DNA of 64,000 bases from Terriglobia bacterium (GTDB lineage Bacteria; Acidobacteriota; Terriglobia; Versatilivoradales; Versatilivoraceae): positions 2,933,136-2,997,135 of the forward strand of contig OX638355.1 of the NCBI GenBank assembly GCA_951813285.1. Reading direction: 5' to 3'. The stretch's first letter is position 1; each line of letters starts with the position of its first letter. This document shows positions 54,933-64,000 of this stretch, piece by piece. The notes under the pieces were generated by a model. The model worked only from the letters and a program-made list of their open reading frames with translations. It was not told where the DNA came from and ran no database searches. Both the position numbers and the translations under genes were made by a program.

Positions 54933-56096
54933 TCACGCTGAATCCAGGCCGAAACGGAGGAGCCGGGCCACCTGTTCCGACTGGGCTTCCAATAGCTGGT
55001 CTGCCTGTCTGATGGCTGCCTCGATCGTCAGAGGCGAGGCGAGGATGCTGAAGAGCGCGGTGAATCCCTGGTCATACAAGCTGCCCACGTCGCCGGCCAC
55101 ACTTCCGGCAATGCCGATCACCGGCACCCCGGCGTCCTTGGCAGTCTTGGCCAACATTCCCGGGCCCTTGCCAAAGGGCGTCTGAAAGTCGATCTGACCC
55201 TCTCCCGTAAAAATGAGGTCCGCCTTCCTCACCTGTTCTTCGACCCTGAGCAGTTCGAACACCAAGTCGCTTCCGGGACTCAGTTGGGCCCCCAGCAGTC
55301 CCATGAACCCTCCGGCAATGCCTCCCGCGGCGCCGCTGCCGGCGACCTGCAAGACATCCCGCCCTGTCGTCCGTTGAATGAGCCGGCCCAGCTTGCCAAG
55401 GTATTGATCCAGTTTTCGGACCATCCCCGGGGTGGCTCCCTTTTGGGGGCCGAAGACGGCCGCAGATCCCCTGGGGCCGACCAGTGGATTGTCCACGTCG
55501 CAGGCCACCAGGATCCGTGCCTGCTCGAGCAAGGGGTTGGCCGCCCCAGGGTCGATCCGGGAGATCGACTTCAGCCCGTTGCCGCCCCAACCGACCGGCT
55601 TGCCTCGACGATCGAGAAATTCGATTCCCAACGCCTGCAAGGCGCCAATGCCGCCGTCGACGGTGGCGCTCCCTCCGATGCCCAGGATGATGTTCTTCAC
55701 CCCGCGTTTGAGCGCGGCCTTGATCAACTGCCCGGTGCCGTAGCTGGTGCATAGCATGGGATTGCGTTGTGAGGTCGGAACCAGGGCCAGGCCGGATGCT
55801 CTCGACATTTCGATGACGGCGGTCTTGCCGTCGCCCGTCAAACCGTACTCGGCAAAGATCTTCTTTCCCAACGGATCGAGAACCCGGGCCCGAAAAATCT
55901 TTCCATCGGTGCCCTCGACCACGGCTTCCAATGTTCCGTCGCCGCCGTCGGCGATGGGCAGTTGAGTGATCTTGGAGGCGGGCAACACCTTGAGTATTCC
56001 CCTTGAAATGGCTGCGGCGGCTTCCGTGGCCGACAGGCTCTCCTTGAAAGCGTTGGGAGCCACCAGGATGCGGAGGGATTTTTGGGAAGAAGACAT
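54933..56096 (-). CDS. Glycerate kinase (GarK/GlxK family)
   Basis: 387 residues. PNAFKESLSATEAA, PIADGGDGT, GIGGSATVDGG and TGEGQIDFQTPFGKGP are the family signatures in order. It phosphorylates D-glycerate to 2- or 3-phosphoglycerate. It converges on the two small membrane genes. Confidence 0.93.
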   Translation of the reverse strand: MSSSQKSLRILVAPNAFKESLSATEAAAAISRGILKVLPASKITQLPIADGGDGTLEAVVEGTDGKIFRARVLDPLGKKIFAEYGLTGDGKTAVIEMSRASGLALVPTSQRNPMLCTSYGTGQLIKAALKRGVKNIILGIGGSATVDGGIGALQALGIEFLDRRGKPVGWGGNGLKSISRIDPGAANPLLEQARILVACDVDNPLVGPRGSAAVFGPQKGATPGMVRKLDQYLGKLGRLIQRTTGRDVLQVAGSGAAGGIAGGFMGLLGAQLSPGSDLVFELLRVEEQVRKADLIFTGEGQIDFQTPFGKGPGMLAKTAKDAGVPVIGIAGSVAGDVGSLYDQGFTALFSILASPLTIEAAIRQADQLLEAQSEQVARLLRFGLDSA

Positions 56097-56173
56097 GATT
56101 GGCCTCCAGGATGACGAGTCAGGGCATTATGGGTTGCGAGAGGGGAAAATACAATCCGTGGGCGGGTGGCGGG

Positions 56174-57373
56174 TTATGCAACTGCAGCCCGAGGCCCGGC
56201 GGCTTGGCGGGAATGCCTGAACTGCAGGCTGTCCAGAGCCAGCCGGATTTCGCTCCTGACGCATGGATCGGATTCTGTCCGGGTCGCCTGCAGCAGCTCC
56301 GATCGAGCCTCCGGGTCGCCGATGCGGCCCAGGGCCCAGGCCCCGTGGCGCCTCACCAGGGTCTCGGTGTGGTGAAGGGCGGTCTTCAACGAAGGGACGG
56401 CCTCCGGGAGGCCGCTGTTGCCCAGCGCGATGGCCACGTTGCGCAGAAATCCGGCATAGCCGCAGCGCCGGATCGGACTGAGCCGAAAACGTTGGTGGAA
56501 TTCCTGCCGGCTGATCTGCATCAGCTCCATCAGAACCGGCGCCTGGTTCCCGGGTGTGGGGTAGAAGTCTTTCTCCCGACTGGGTTGGGCGAACCGGTTC
56601 CAGGGGCAGACGTCCTGGCAGTCGTCACAGCCGAAGATCCTGGTGCCGATGAGCGGCCGCAACTCCAGGGGGACAGGGCCTCTCAGCTCGATGGTCAGGT
56701 AGGAAATGCACAGGCGCGAGTCAACCACATAGGGAGCCACGATGGCCCCGGTGGGACAGGCATCCAGGCAGCGCCGGCAGCTGCCGCAGAAATTGCCGCT
56801 CTCCCGGGTTTCAGGCAGTTCGAGATCCAGCAGGATCTCCCCCAGAAAAAGCCAGGACCCCAGATCCCGAGTGACAAGGTTGGAGTTCTTGCCGATCCAT
56901 CCCAGGCCGGCCCTGTGGGCCCAGACCTTGTCCATCACCGGTCCCGTGTCCGAATAGAACAGTCCGTTGGCCGGGGGCAGGTTCTGGGCAATCCATGTGG
57001 CCAGATTCTTGAGCCGGGACTTCAACAGGCGGTGATAGTCCAGACCCCAGGCATAGCGGGAAATCTTGCCGTGGCGCGGGTTCTCGGAGTGGTCGAGGGG
57101 ATGGTGGTAATTGACGGCAACCGAAAGTACGGTCCGGACTTCGGCCAAAATCAGGGACGGATCCTGGCGCTTGGCGGCATTCCTGCTCATCCAGTGCATT
57201 TCTCCCTGGTGGCCTGCCTCCAGCCACTTCTCCAAGCCGCTCCGGGGACCCAGCGGCTGCGCACGGCTGAAGCCGACCTTGTCGAACCCCAGCGCCAGAG
57301 CCCTGGATCCGATCCGCTCGGTCAGCGGCGACGACGGGCTTCCGATTTCAGGCCTTGGGGTGAGCCTTTTCAT
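56174..57373 (-). CDS. queG: Epoxyqueuosine reductase QueG
   Basis: 399 residues. A cobalamin-binding N-terminal domain with HRAGLGWIGKNS, two [4Fe-4S] motifs CGSCRRCLDACP and CDDCQDVCP, and C-terminal HEAT-like repeats (LRRHGAWALGRIGD). It performs the last step of queuosine synthesis in tRNA, using B12. Its start overlaps the 3' end of xerC by 26 bases. Confidence 0.95.
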   Translation of the reverse strand: MKRLTPRPEIGSPSSPLTERIGSRALALGFDKVGFSRAQPLGPRSGLEKWLEAGHQGEMHWMSRNAAKRQDPSLILAEVRTVLSVAVNYHHPLDHSENPRHGKISRYAWGLDYHRLLKSRLKNLATWIAQNLPPANGLFYSDTGPVMDKVWAHRAGLGWIGKNSNLVTRDLGSWLFLGEILLDLELPETRESGNFCGSCRRCLDACPTGAIVAPYVVDSRLCISYLTIELRGPVPLELRPLIGTRIFGCDDCQDVCPWNRFAQPSREKDFYPTPGNQAPVLMELMQISRQEFHQRFRLSPIRRCGYAGFLRNVAIALGNSGLPEAVPSLKTALHHTETLVRRHGAWALGRIGDPEARSELLQATRTESDPCVRSEIRLALDSLQFRHSRQAAGPRAAVA

Positions 57374-58256
57374 ATTGCTCCATCAGGTGACCGACGCTGA
57401 GGTGGGTATAACGTTGAGTCGTGGAGAGGTTCTTGTGTCCCAGGAGTTCCTGGATGGACCTCAGGTCGGCCCCGGAATTGAGCAGGTGGGTGGCGAAGGA
57501 ATGCCGCAGTCCATGGGGGCTGATCTTCTGGTTCAAGCGGGCCGACCCCATGTGCTTTTCGACCAGTCGCCGCACCGAACGGGCGGTCAATCGCGAGCCC
57601 CGGAGGTTGAGGAACACCGGCAAGTCCGGTTCGGGCGAATGGGCGACGGGCTGCGAGCAGCGTTCCTCCAGGTAGGCCTTGAGGGCGGCGTGGCACGGGT
57701 TACCAAAAGGAACCAGCCGTTCTTTCTTCCCTTTGCCCCGAACCAGAATCAAGGACTCCCTGAAGTCGATGTCGCCGATATTGATGCCGGTAAGTTCGCT
57801 CACTCGAAGGCCGCAGGCATAGAGCAGCTCCAGGATGGCCCGGTCCCGCCTTCCGGCAGGCTGGTTGAGATCGGGGGATTCGATCAGAGCCACACAATCC
57901 TTTTCGGTCAGATAGTTGGGGACTCTTTGGGCCACCTTGGGTGACCGAACGAGCTTGGCCGGATTGTGCAGCAAAATCCGGCTCTTGCAGAGGTAGCGGC
58001 AGAAGGAGCGAAGCGCTGAAATCTTGCGAGCAATGGAAGATTTTTCAATTTTCTTATCGTGCAGGTAGCCCATGTACTCGCGGATGACCTGGGAGTTCAG
58101 CGCCTGGACGGAGAAGGTCCCGGGCTTGCCTTCAGAGTCCGGAGGAGTCAGGTAGCGGTGCAACTGTTGCAGGTCGCTGACGTAGCTTCGCACCGTGTGG
58201 TCGGAGGTGTTTCGTCGGACCAGGTTGTCGGCGAATTGGCGGATTTCCGCATCCAT
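57348..58256 (-). CDS. xerC: Tyrosine recombinase XerC/XerD
   Basis: 302 residues, the usual length for Xer. An N-terminal SAM-like domain precedes the catalytic domain with Arg151 (CGLRVSEL), Lys175, His248 and Arg251 (HGLRHSFATH), His274 and Tyr283 (QRYTH). It resolves chromosome dimers at dif. No integrase context is seen, so it is a housekeeping recombinase. C versus D cannot be settled without the partner. Confidence 0.93.
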   Translation of the reverse strand: MDAEIRQFADNLVRRNTSDHTVRSYVSDLQQLHRYLTPPDSEGKPGTFSVQALNSQVIREYMGYLHDKKIEKSSIARKISALRSFCRYLCKSRILLHNPAKLVRSPKVAQRVPNYLTEKDCVALIESPDLNQPAGRRDRAILELLYACGLRVSELTGINIGDIDFRESLILVRGKGKKERLVPFGNPCHAALKAYLEERCSQPVAHSPEPDLPVFLNLRGSRLTARSVRRLVEKHMGSARLNQKISPHGLRHSFATHLLNSGADLRSIQELLGHKNLSTTQRYTHLSVGHLMEQYEKAHPKA

Positions 58257-58723
58257 TCCGTTACCTTACCTGAACAATCGCCGCAAAGGCCTAAAAAAGA
58301 AATCCACGAAGGGGCACGAAGGGCTACGAAGGGCCACTAAGGCGTTGGAGAGAGCTCAAGAGGGATTCGCCAAGGGTCGGGAGGGAGAAACGCGGTCTAT
58401 AGAATCTGTCAAGGGGCAAAAGATGAATCCGCGAAGGGATTCCAAGGGTTTGGAAAAGATTCGAAAGCGGCCGGTGAAGGGCCACGAAGGACACTGAGGT
58501 AATCCACAAACGCACACCCGATCATCCTGGCTATCCTGTGCATCCTGTCCATCCTGTGCATCGATGTTAATAATCCCTGTAAGTCACGATGCGGTGGGCC
58601 GCTTTCGTCACAATTGCCCTTCAAGGGAGAGTCGGCGCAACCGAACTGGCTGGATCGTCACCTTAAATCCTGATTTGACAATCCCTTAGTGGCCCTTCGT
58701 GGATAACTCTTTTTTTTGTTGTT
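58257..58723. other. Repeat-rich gap between xerC and trmFO
   Basis: No gene is supported. The stretch holds degenerate cacgaagg repeats (58290-58500), then four 9-base units of atcctgtgc type at 58524-58559, and a cttcgtggataactcttttt segment near 58690, which is an inverted remnant of the dispersed module. trmFO is read leftwards and ends at 58724. Confidence 0.65.
58524..58559. repeat. Four tandem 9-base units (atcctgtgc type)
   Basis: The units are atcctggct, atcctgtgc, atcctgtcc and atcctgtgc, then atcgatg. It is a short non-coding tandem run in the gap between xerC and trmFO. Confidence 0.8.
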
Positions 58724-60037
58724 TCAGACACGTCCGGCGATCAAGCGGGAGGTTTCCTTCAGGGCGATTTCGGTCTGACGCCGGCGTTTTTCCTTTCTGC
58801 CGATCTTGGCGGCGCCGGCGGGGAGCGGAGGAATAATGCCGAAGTTGATGTTCTCGGGCTGAAAATTCCCCGGGTCGGCGCTCACCAGGTAGTGCAGCAA
58901 CGAACCGATGGCCGAGGCTCGAGGCCATGACAGCAGCGGCAGCCCGGCCGCCAGACGGGCGGCGTTGACTCCGGCCACCAGCCCGGTGGCGACGCACTCC
59001 ACGTAACCCTCGACTCCGGAAATCTGCCCGGCGAAGAAAAGGTCCGGCCGCCTGCAGGACTGCAAGGTGTCTTTCAACTGCAGGGGAGCGTTGATGAAGG
59101 TGTTTCGATGGACCTGACCCAGCCGCAGGAATCGGGCCCGTTCCAGGCCGGGTATCATGCGGAACACCCGTTGCTGCTCTCCGAATCGCAAGTGATTCTG
59201 AAAGCCGACCATGTTGTAGCTGTCGGCCTTCAGGGTTTCCTGTCTCAACTGTACGGCCGCGTAAGGTCGACGGCCGGTTCTGGGATCGGTGAGGCCGACC
59301 GGCTTCATGGGGCCGAAACGAAGGGTGTCGACCCCGCGGCGGGCCATCTCCTCGATGGGGAGGCAGGCCTCGAAATAAAGGCTCTTCTCGCACTCGTGGA
59401 GAGGCACCGATTCGGCATGGATCAGGGCCTCGTAAAATGCCAGGTACTCCTCCCGATTGAGCGGGCAATTCAGGTAGTCCGCTCCACCCTTGCCGTATCG
59501 GGAACCCCGATAGGCCTTTTCCAGGTCGATGCTGTCGGCTTCCAGGATGGGGCTGATGGCATCGTAGAAGTAGAGGTGATCTTCGCCCATGAATTCTCGC
59601 AGCGATCGGGAAAGCGCCGGGGAAGTCAGGGGGCCGGTGGCCACAATGGCCGGACCCTCGGCAGGCAGGTCTGCGACCTCTTCGCGTACGATTTCAACCC
59701 GGGGACAAGCCGCCAAGGCTTCGGTCACTGCCGCGGCGAATTGTTCCCGGTCCACCGAAAGCGAGGCTCCGCTGGGGACTCGATGACGATAGGCAAGCTC
59801 GAGCAGCAGGGAATCCAGCGCCTTCAACTCCTCCTTGAGCAGCCAGGGGGCTGTACCCGGCTGGTCCGACTTGAAGGAGTTGCTGCAGACGATCTCGGCC
59901 AGGTGGGGCGTCTTGTGGGCGAGGGTGTTTCGGGCCGGCCTCATTTCACACAGCCGCACCGGAAGGCCCCGCCGGGCAATCTGCCAGGCGGCCTCGGAAC
60001 CCGCCAGGCCACCGCCGATGATCAGGACCGGTTTCAT
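58724..60037 (-). CDS. trmFO: tRNA (uracil-54) methyltransferase, folate/FAD type
   Basis: 437 residues starting MKPVLIIGGGLAGSEAAWQI, the FAD-binding motif, with CEMRP and LAEIVCSNSFKS typical of TrmFO, and FAGQISGVEGYVE near the C-terminus. It forms ribothymidine 54 using methylene-tetrahydrofolate. It lies 50 bases after topA on the same strand, as in many Gram-positive and acidobacterial genomes. Confidence 0.95.
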   Translation of the reverse strand: MKPVLIIGGGLAGSEAAWQIARRGLPVRLCEMRPARNTLAHKTPHLAEIVCSNSFKSDQPGTAPWLLKEELKALDSLLLELAYRHRVPSGASLSVDREQFAAAVTEALAACPRVEIVREEVADLPAEGPAIVATGPLTSPALSRSLREFMGEDHLYFYDAISPILEADSIDLEKAYRGSRYGKGGADYLNCPLNREEYLAFYEALIHAESVPLHECEKSLYFEACLPIEEMARRGVDTLRFGPMKPVGLTDPRTGRRPYAAVQLRQETLKADSYNMVGFQNHLRFGEQQRVFRMIPGLERARFLRLGQVHRNTFINAPLQLKDTLQSCRRPDLFFAGQISGVEGYVECVATGLVAGVNAARLAAGLPLLSWPRASAIGSLLHYLVSADPGNFQPENINFGIIPPLPAGAAKIGRKEKRRRQTEIALKETSRLIAGRV

Positions 60038-60087
60038 GAGAGGTGAACCATTGCAAGATCCCCGGCTCGGCGCCGGGCAGGACGGCG

Positions 60088-62496
60088 TCAGGCCGCGTCT
60101 CCGGCCGACTCCTGAAAATCGCAGGACGGGTCGTGGCAGGTGTGCAGGATCGCCTTCTTCCGGGTCACTTTTTCCAGGACAAAGGCCGCGCCGCATTGCG
60201 GGCAAGCCTTTTTGACCGGCTTGTTCCAGAGGACGAATCGACATTTGGGATACCGGTCACACCCGTAGAAAGTCTTGCCTCGACGGGACTTCCTCTCGAC
60301 GATTTCACCCCCGCAATCGGGCTGAGGGCAGGCGACTTCCAGGGTTTGCATTTTGATGTATCTGCATTTCGGGTAGTTGCTGCAGGCCGTAAACTCCCCA
60401 AAACGCCCCTGTCTGACGGCCAGAGGGTTGTCGCAGCGGGGACACTTTTCCTCCAGCAGCGCTTGCGCGGCCGGAGGCTGGCCGGAGCCGGCAGTTCCCG
60501 GCTTCCGGGTCGTCTTGCATTCGGGGTAACCCGTGCAGGCCAGGAAGGGTCCATAGCGTCCCTTTCTCAGAGCCATGGGTTTGCCGCAGTTGGGGCAGGA
60601 TTCCTGCGGGGCCTCTTTTTCGGACTCCGCGGGGCGGGCCGGATCTCCATCCTTTGCTGCAAGCTCCCGGGTGTTCTTGCAGGCCGGGAACCCGGAACAG
60701 GCGATAAACCTTCCGTGACGCCCCCACCGGATCACCAGGGGTTTCCCGCATTTTTCACAACTCTCCCCGGTTTGTTCTTCCTTGACCTTCATCTGGTTCC
60801 GGGCCTGGTCGAGATCGGTGGCAAATTTGCCGTAAAAATCCTGCAGGGACTTGATCCAGGGAACCTTGCCCTGCTCGATGTCATCCAGTTCCTTTTCCAT
60901 GCGGGCCGTGTACTGGATATCGAAGAGATCGGAAAAACTGGCCACCAGCAGATCATTCACCACCAACCCCAGATCGGTGGGACGAAACCTTCCCTCCTTT
61001 TTGATCGTGTATTCGCGGTCCTGGATGGTGGTGAGAATGGCGGCATAGGTGGAAGGACGGCCGATGCCCTTCTCCTCCAGCGCTTTCACCAGGGTGGCCT
61101 CGGTGAAGCGAGGTGGAGGTTGAGTGAAGTGTTGCTCGGGCAACAGTTTGTTCAACTGCAAGACCTCGCCCTTGGTCAGGGGCGGAAGGGTGGTGGCAGG
61201 CTCCTCCTCGGCCTTGTCGTCCCGGCCTTCTTCATAGACTTTCAGGAAACCGTCGAACTTCAGGACTGAGCCGGAAGCTCTGAAGAGATACGGTCCGGCA
61301 GCAACCTCCACCACGGTCTGGTCCAATAGCGCCGCTTGCATCTGGGAAGCCACGAACCGCTGCCAGATGAGCTTGTAGAGTCTGAACTCGTCGGGGCTGA
61401 GAAATCTCCGGATCTCGTCGGGACGACGACCCGCCGAGGTGGGCCGAATGGCCTCATGAGCATCCTGGGCGTCCTTGCGGCTGCGGTAATACTTGGCCTT
61501 GGCGGGCAGGTATTGATTGCCGTAGTTCTGAGCAATGCAGGTTCGGACTTCGTTCAGCGCGTCGTTGGAAACCCGAAGGGAGTCGGTACGCATGTAGGTG
61601 ATCAAGCCGACGCTGCCTTCCTCCCCCAGTTCAATCCCCTCGTACAGGCGTTGAGCCACCGCCATGGTCTTTTTCACCGAAAACCGCAGCTTGCGGGCCC
61701 CTTCCTGCTGAAGCTTGCTGGTAATGAACGGGGGGACCGGATTCCGTTTCTTTTCCTTGGTGGTGACGCTCTCGACGGTGAATGAGGCTCCATCCAGGGC
61801 TCCGACGATCTCCTGCACCTGCTTTTCGTTGGTGACCTTGATGTTCTTGCGCTTGAACTTCTGAAGGCGAGCGTCGAAGGAAGGGGGTTTGGAAGCTGAG
61901 AGATTGGCCGTGAGAGTCCAGTACTCCTTGGATTCAAAGGCGTCGATCTCTCTTTCGCGTTCGACGACCAATCTCAAGGCTGCCGTCTGAACCCGGCCGG
62001 CCGAGGTTCCCCGGCGGACCTTTCGCCAAAGCAGGGGACTGATCTTGTAGCCGACCAGGCGGTCGAGGATTCGCCTGGCCTGCTGGGCGTCCACCAGTCG
62101 GGAATCGATCTCTCCGGGGCGATCGAAGGCCTGCCGAACGGCTTTTTGAGTGATCTCATTGAAGAGCACTCGAAAGAACTTGTACTTTCCGTCAGCCTCC
62201 GACAATGCTTCCGACAAGTGCCAGCCGATAGCCTCCCCCTCGCGGTCCGGATCGGTGGCGATGTAGACGGAGTCCACTCCCCGGGCTGCAGACTTGAGGG
62301 ATTGGATTACCTTTTCCTTGCCGGGTATCAGTTCATAGGTCGGCTGAAATCGGTTTCTCAGATCGACTCCCAGTTCTTTCTTGGGGAGATCCCGCACGTG
62401 TCCCATGGAAGCCTTGACCCTGAAATCCTTGCCGAGGTAGCGGTTGATGGTCCGGGCCTTGGCGGGAGACTCGACAATGACCAATGATTTTGGCAC
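60088..62496 (-). CDS. topA: DNA topoisomerase I
   Basis: 802 residues from a GTG at 62496, chosen because the TOPRIM domain starts there (PKSLVIVESPAKA). TDPDREGE carries the metal acids, and the nucleophilic Tyr sits in LITYMRTDS. The C-terminus holds five zinc-ribbon-like cysteine motifs (CEKCG, CPNCG, CPRCD, CPQPDCGG, CPQCG), each followed by a GRxGxFxACxxYPxC pattern in the first four. A GTG start lacks a strong ribosome site. It removes negative supercoils. It lies between dprA and trmFO in the order dprA-topA-trmFO. Confidence 0.95.
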   Translation of the reverse strand: MPKSLVIVESPAKARTINRYLGKDFRVKASMGHVRDLPKKELGVDLRNRFQPTYELIPGKEKVIQSLKSAARGVDSVYIATDPDREGEAIGWHLSEALSEADGKYKFFRVLFNEITQKAVRQAFDRPGEIDSRLVDAQQARRILDRLVGYKISPLLWRKVRRGTSAGRVQTAALRLVVEREREIDAFESKEYWTLTANLSASKPPSFDARLQKFKRKNIKVTNEKQVQEIVGALDGASFTVESVTTKEKKRNPVPPFITSKLQQEGARKLRFSVKKTMAVAQRLYEGIELGEEGSVGLITYMRTDSLRVSNDALNEVRTCIAQNYGNQYLPAKAKYYRSRKDAQDAHEAIRPTSAGRRPDEIRRFLSPDEFRLYKLIWQRFVASQMQAALLDQTVVEVAAGPYLFRASGSVLKFDGFLKVYEEGRDDKAEEEPATTLPPLTKGEVLQLNKLLPEQHFTQPPPRFTEATLVKALEEKGIGRPSTYAAILTTIQDREYTIKKEGRFRPTDLGLVVNDLLVASFSDLFDIQYTARMEKELDDIEQGKVPWIKSLQDFYGKFATDLDQARNQMKVKEEQTGESCEKCGKPLVIRWGRHGRFIACSGFPACKNTRELAAKDGDPARPAESEKEAPQESCPNCGKPMALRKGRYGPFLACTGYPECKTTRKPGTAGSGQPPAAQALLEEKCPRCDNPLAVRQGRFGEFTACSNYPKCRYIKMQTLEVACPQPDCGGEIVERKSRRGKTFYGCDRYPKCRFVLWNKPVKKACPQCGAAFVLEKVTRKKAILHTCHDPSCDFQESAGDAA

Positions 62497-62560
62497 GAGC
62501 GTTACCGATTCTTGAGGATCCCGTCTCTCCGGGGAGCCCGCCCTCCAGCCGAGGACCAAC

Positions 62561-63658
62561 TCACAGGCGCTTCAGAAAGGCCTTTCCGGGGAGTTGTCGG
62601 ATCCTGTCCTTCATCTCCAACTCAGACAGCGTGCACAAAAGTTCCGACGATGTCAACCGGGTCGATTCCAGCAGATGATCGATGGGTATGGCCTGGTCGG
62701 CGCTCAAGGATTCCAGGACCTGCTGCTCCCTTTGGGTCAACGATTCCGGTGACGCCGAACCGGTTGAGACTTCCAGCCGCTCCTGGATTGCCTGGGGCAA
62801 CTCCTCCACGATGTCCTGCCAATCCTGAACCAGCTTGGCTCCCTGCTTGATCCACAGATTGGGGCCATAGCTGGTTTTGGAGGTGATGTTTCCCGGCACT
62901 GCCAACACCTCCCTTCCCTGATCCAGCGCCAGGCGGGCTGTGATGAGCGAGCCGCTGGATTGGTTGGCCTCCACCAGGCAGGTAGCCAGCGAAATGCCGC
63001 TGATGATGCGATTCCGTATGGGGAAGTTCTGCGGCAGAGGCCGGGCGGCCAGGGGAAACTCGGAGAGGATGCAGCCCTTGGCGCCGATCTCCCGGGCGAG
63101 GGATCGGTTTTCTCGCGGGTAGATACTGTCGAGGCCGCTGCCCAGGACCGCCACCGTGGGTCCCCTGCCCCGCAGGGCACCCCGGTGAGAGGCGGTGTCG
63201 ATGCCTCGCGCCAGTCCGCTGGTGACCAGGAGTCCACGTTCCGCCAGGTCGCAGGCAATTCTCTCGGCTGCATTGAGGCCATAGGCTGTGGCCTTGCGCG
63301 AGCCCACCATGGAAATCGAGGGGAGGGCAAGGCATGAGGGGTCTCCCGCGGCGAACAGGACGATGGGTGGATCGAAAATGTGCTTGAGCAGGGCGGGGTA
63401 GCGGGGGTCCTGGAGCGTCAGCACGCTGACCTGGCGCCGCCGGCACTTGTGCAGTTCTCTCTCGGCTTGCAGGCGAACCTGTTCCGACGACAGGGATCCG
63501 GCGATATCGTTGGAGAGGCCCAGGCGGGTCAGGGCGCCCTGGCCTGCCCGGACCACCGCCCGCGGTGATCCCAGAGCAGCCATCAGCCGATGGGCGCCCC
63601 GGCAGCCGAGCCCCTTCACCGAGGCCAGCATCAGGCAGGAGAGAATGTCATCGTCCAT
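62561..63658 (-). CDS. dprA: DNA processing protein DprA
   Basis: 365 residues with an N-terminal SAM-like domain, the Rossmann core (SMVGSRKATAYG, GLARGIDTASHRGAL and LITARLALDQGREVLAVPG) and a winged C-terminal domain (LLESTRLTSSELLCTLSELE). It loads RecA onto incoming single-stranded DNA and implies potential for natural transformation. It is upstream of topA. Confidence 0.95.
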   Translation of the reverse strand: MDDDILSCLMLASVKGLGCRGAHRLMAALGSPRAVVRAGQGALTRLGLSNDIAGSLSSEQVRLQAERELHKCRRRQVSVLTLQDPRYPALLKHIFDPPIVLFAAGDPSCLALPSISMVGSRKATAYGLNAAERIACDLAERGLLVTSGLARGIDTASHRGALRGRGPTVAVLGSGLDSIYPRENRSLAREIGAKGCILSEFPLAARPLPQNFPIRNRIISGISLATCLVEANQSSGSLITARLALDQGREVLAVPGNITSKTSYGPNLWIKQGAKLVQDWQDIVEELPQAIQERLEVSTGSASPESLTQREQQVLESLSADQAIPIDHLLESTRLTSSELLCTLSELEMKDRIRQLPGKAFLKRL

Positions 63659-63915
63659 CTATTTCCTCTTCCTCAATCAGAGACTCGGACTTCGGGGACG
63701 GCCGCAGAAATCCCGTGGCCTGTTTGGCCGCCGAAATTTCCGCCGGCAGGCGGAGATCGCAGAATTTAAAGGGGAGATGTAGCGCCGTGGAGGGAGTCGA
63801 ACAGTCCAAAGTATATCAGAGGACACTGCCCTTGGGGGGAGATTGTGAAGCGGTGGCGATCATGTTAGTCTACGGGGCTGCGGAAGTCAGTGGCGGATTG
63901 CAGGCGGGTTAACCC

Positions 63916-64000
63916 ATGAAATCCCAGACGCTGGAAGCAGGTGGAGCAACAGCCGTTCTGGATACGATCGGCAACACCCCCCTGATTCCCCTCGAGCGGG
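63916..64000 (+). CDS. Cysteine synthase/PLP beta-family enzyme, 5' end only
   Basis: The first 28 codons read AVLDTIGNTPLIPLER after an alanine-rich start, matching the start of cysteine synthase and cystathionine beta-synthase enzymes (IGNTPL). The window ends before the PLP lysine, so the exact enzyme is open. The gap from 63659 holds its promoter. Confidence 0.7.
   Translation, partial: MKSQTLEAGGATAVLDTIGNTPLIPLER

Overview
The window looks like a chromosomal piece of a GC-rich Gram-negative bacterium, most likely an acidobacterium. The supporting signs are two adjacent DUF507 genes beside tRNA genes, a DUF6677-like membrane protein, an Hfq-like Sm protein, a complete MlaE-MlaF-MlaD lipid transport operon, many Tat or lipoprotein-type exported enzymes, and abundant dispersed intergenic repeats. 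The phylum is inferred from gene content only. There is no rRNA or marker phylogeny in view.

Layout. 0.7-4.3 kb: an AAA-ATPase plus subtilisin-like protease pair (IetAS type, an anti-phage defence module), with codon use that looks less GC-rich than its neighbours. 4.5-9.2 kb: catabolic and exported proteins (two-domain alpha/beta hydrolase, acetamidase/formamidase, sugar isomerase-like protein). These are followed by a small rhodanese lipoprotein whose active-site cysteine codon is TGA, with a hairpin of bacterial SECIS geometry just downstream: a probable selenoprotein. 9.3-10.8 kb: a complete DDE insertion sequence. 11.1-14.9 kb: a mannonate dehydratase-like enzyme and a GmrSD-type (DUF262/DUF1524) restriction protein. 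15-21 kb: a B12-dependent acyl-CoA mutase operon (small subunit, acyl-CoA ligase, G-protein chaperone, large subunit). Its residues match 2-hydroxyisobutyryl-CoA mutase, not methylmalonyl-CoA mutase. 21.3-22.5 kb: an IS630-type element read through a -1 frameshift. 22.6-26 kb: a beta-propeller protein and a group II intron. 26.4-31.1 kb: membrane and glycosyltransferase genes around a 427-bp tandem triplication.

31.1-41 kb is housekeeping: four tRNAs (Glu, Lys, Val, Asp), two DUF507 genes, an M48 protease, a CDP-alcohol phosphatidyltransferase, greA, mlaEFD, then def-fmt-rsmB and a CorC/CNNM-like protein. 42-44.3 kb is a repeat field: seven 141-bp tandem units plus dispersed modules, all sharing one junction sequence. 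44.3-64 kb holds sppA, a DUF885 protein, a homocysteine S-methyltransferase-like protein, a PEP mutase/isocitrate lyase family enzyme, an hfq-like gene, holB-tmk, yggS with two small membrane proteins, glycerate kinase, queG-xerC, trmFO-topA-dprA, and the start of a cysteine synthase.

The items most worth following up are the TGA-containing rhodanese (8782-9204), the hydroxyisobutyryl-CoA mutase operon with its apparent AUC-initiated ligase (14966-19497), and the modular repeat family built around a shared junction (28.3-29.8, 42.0-44.3 and 53.4-53.6 kb).
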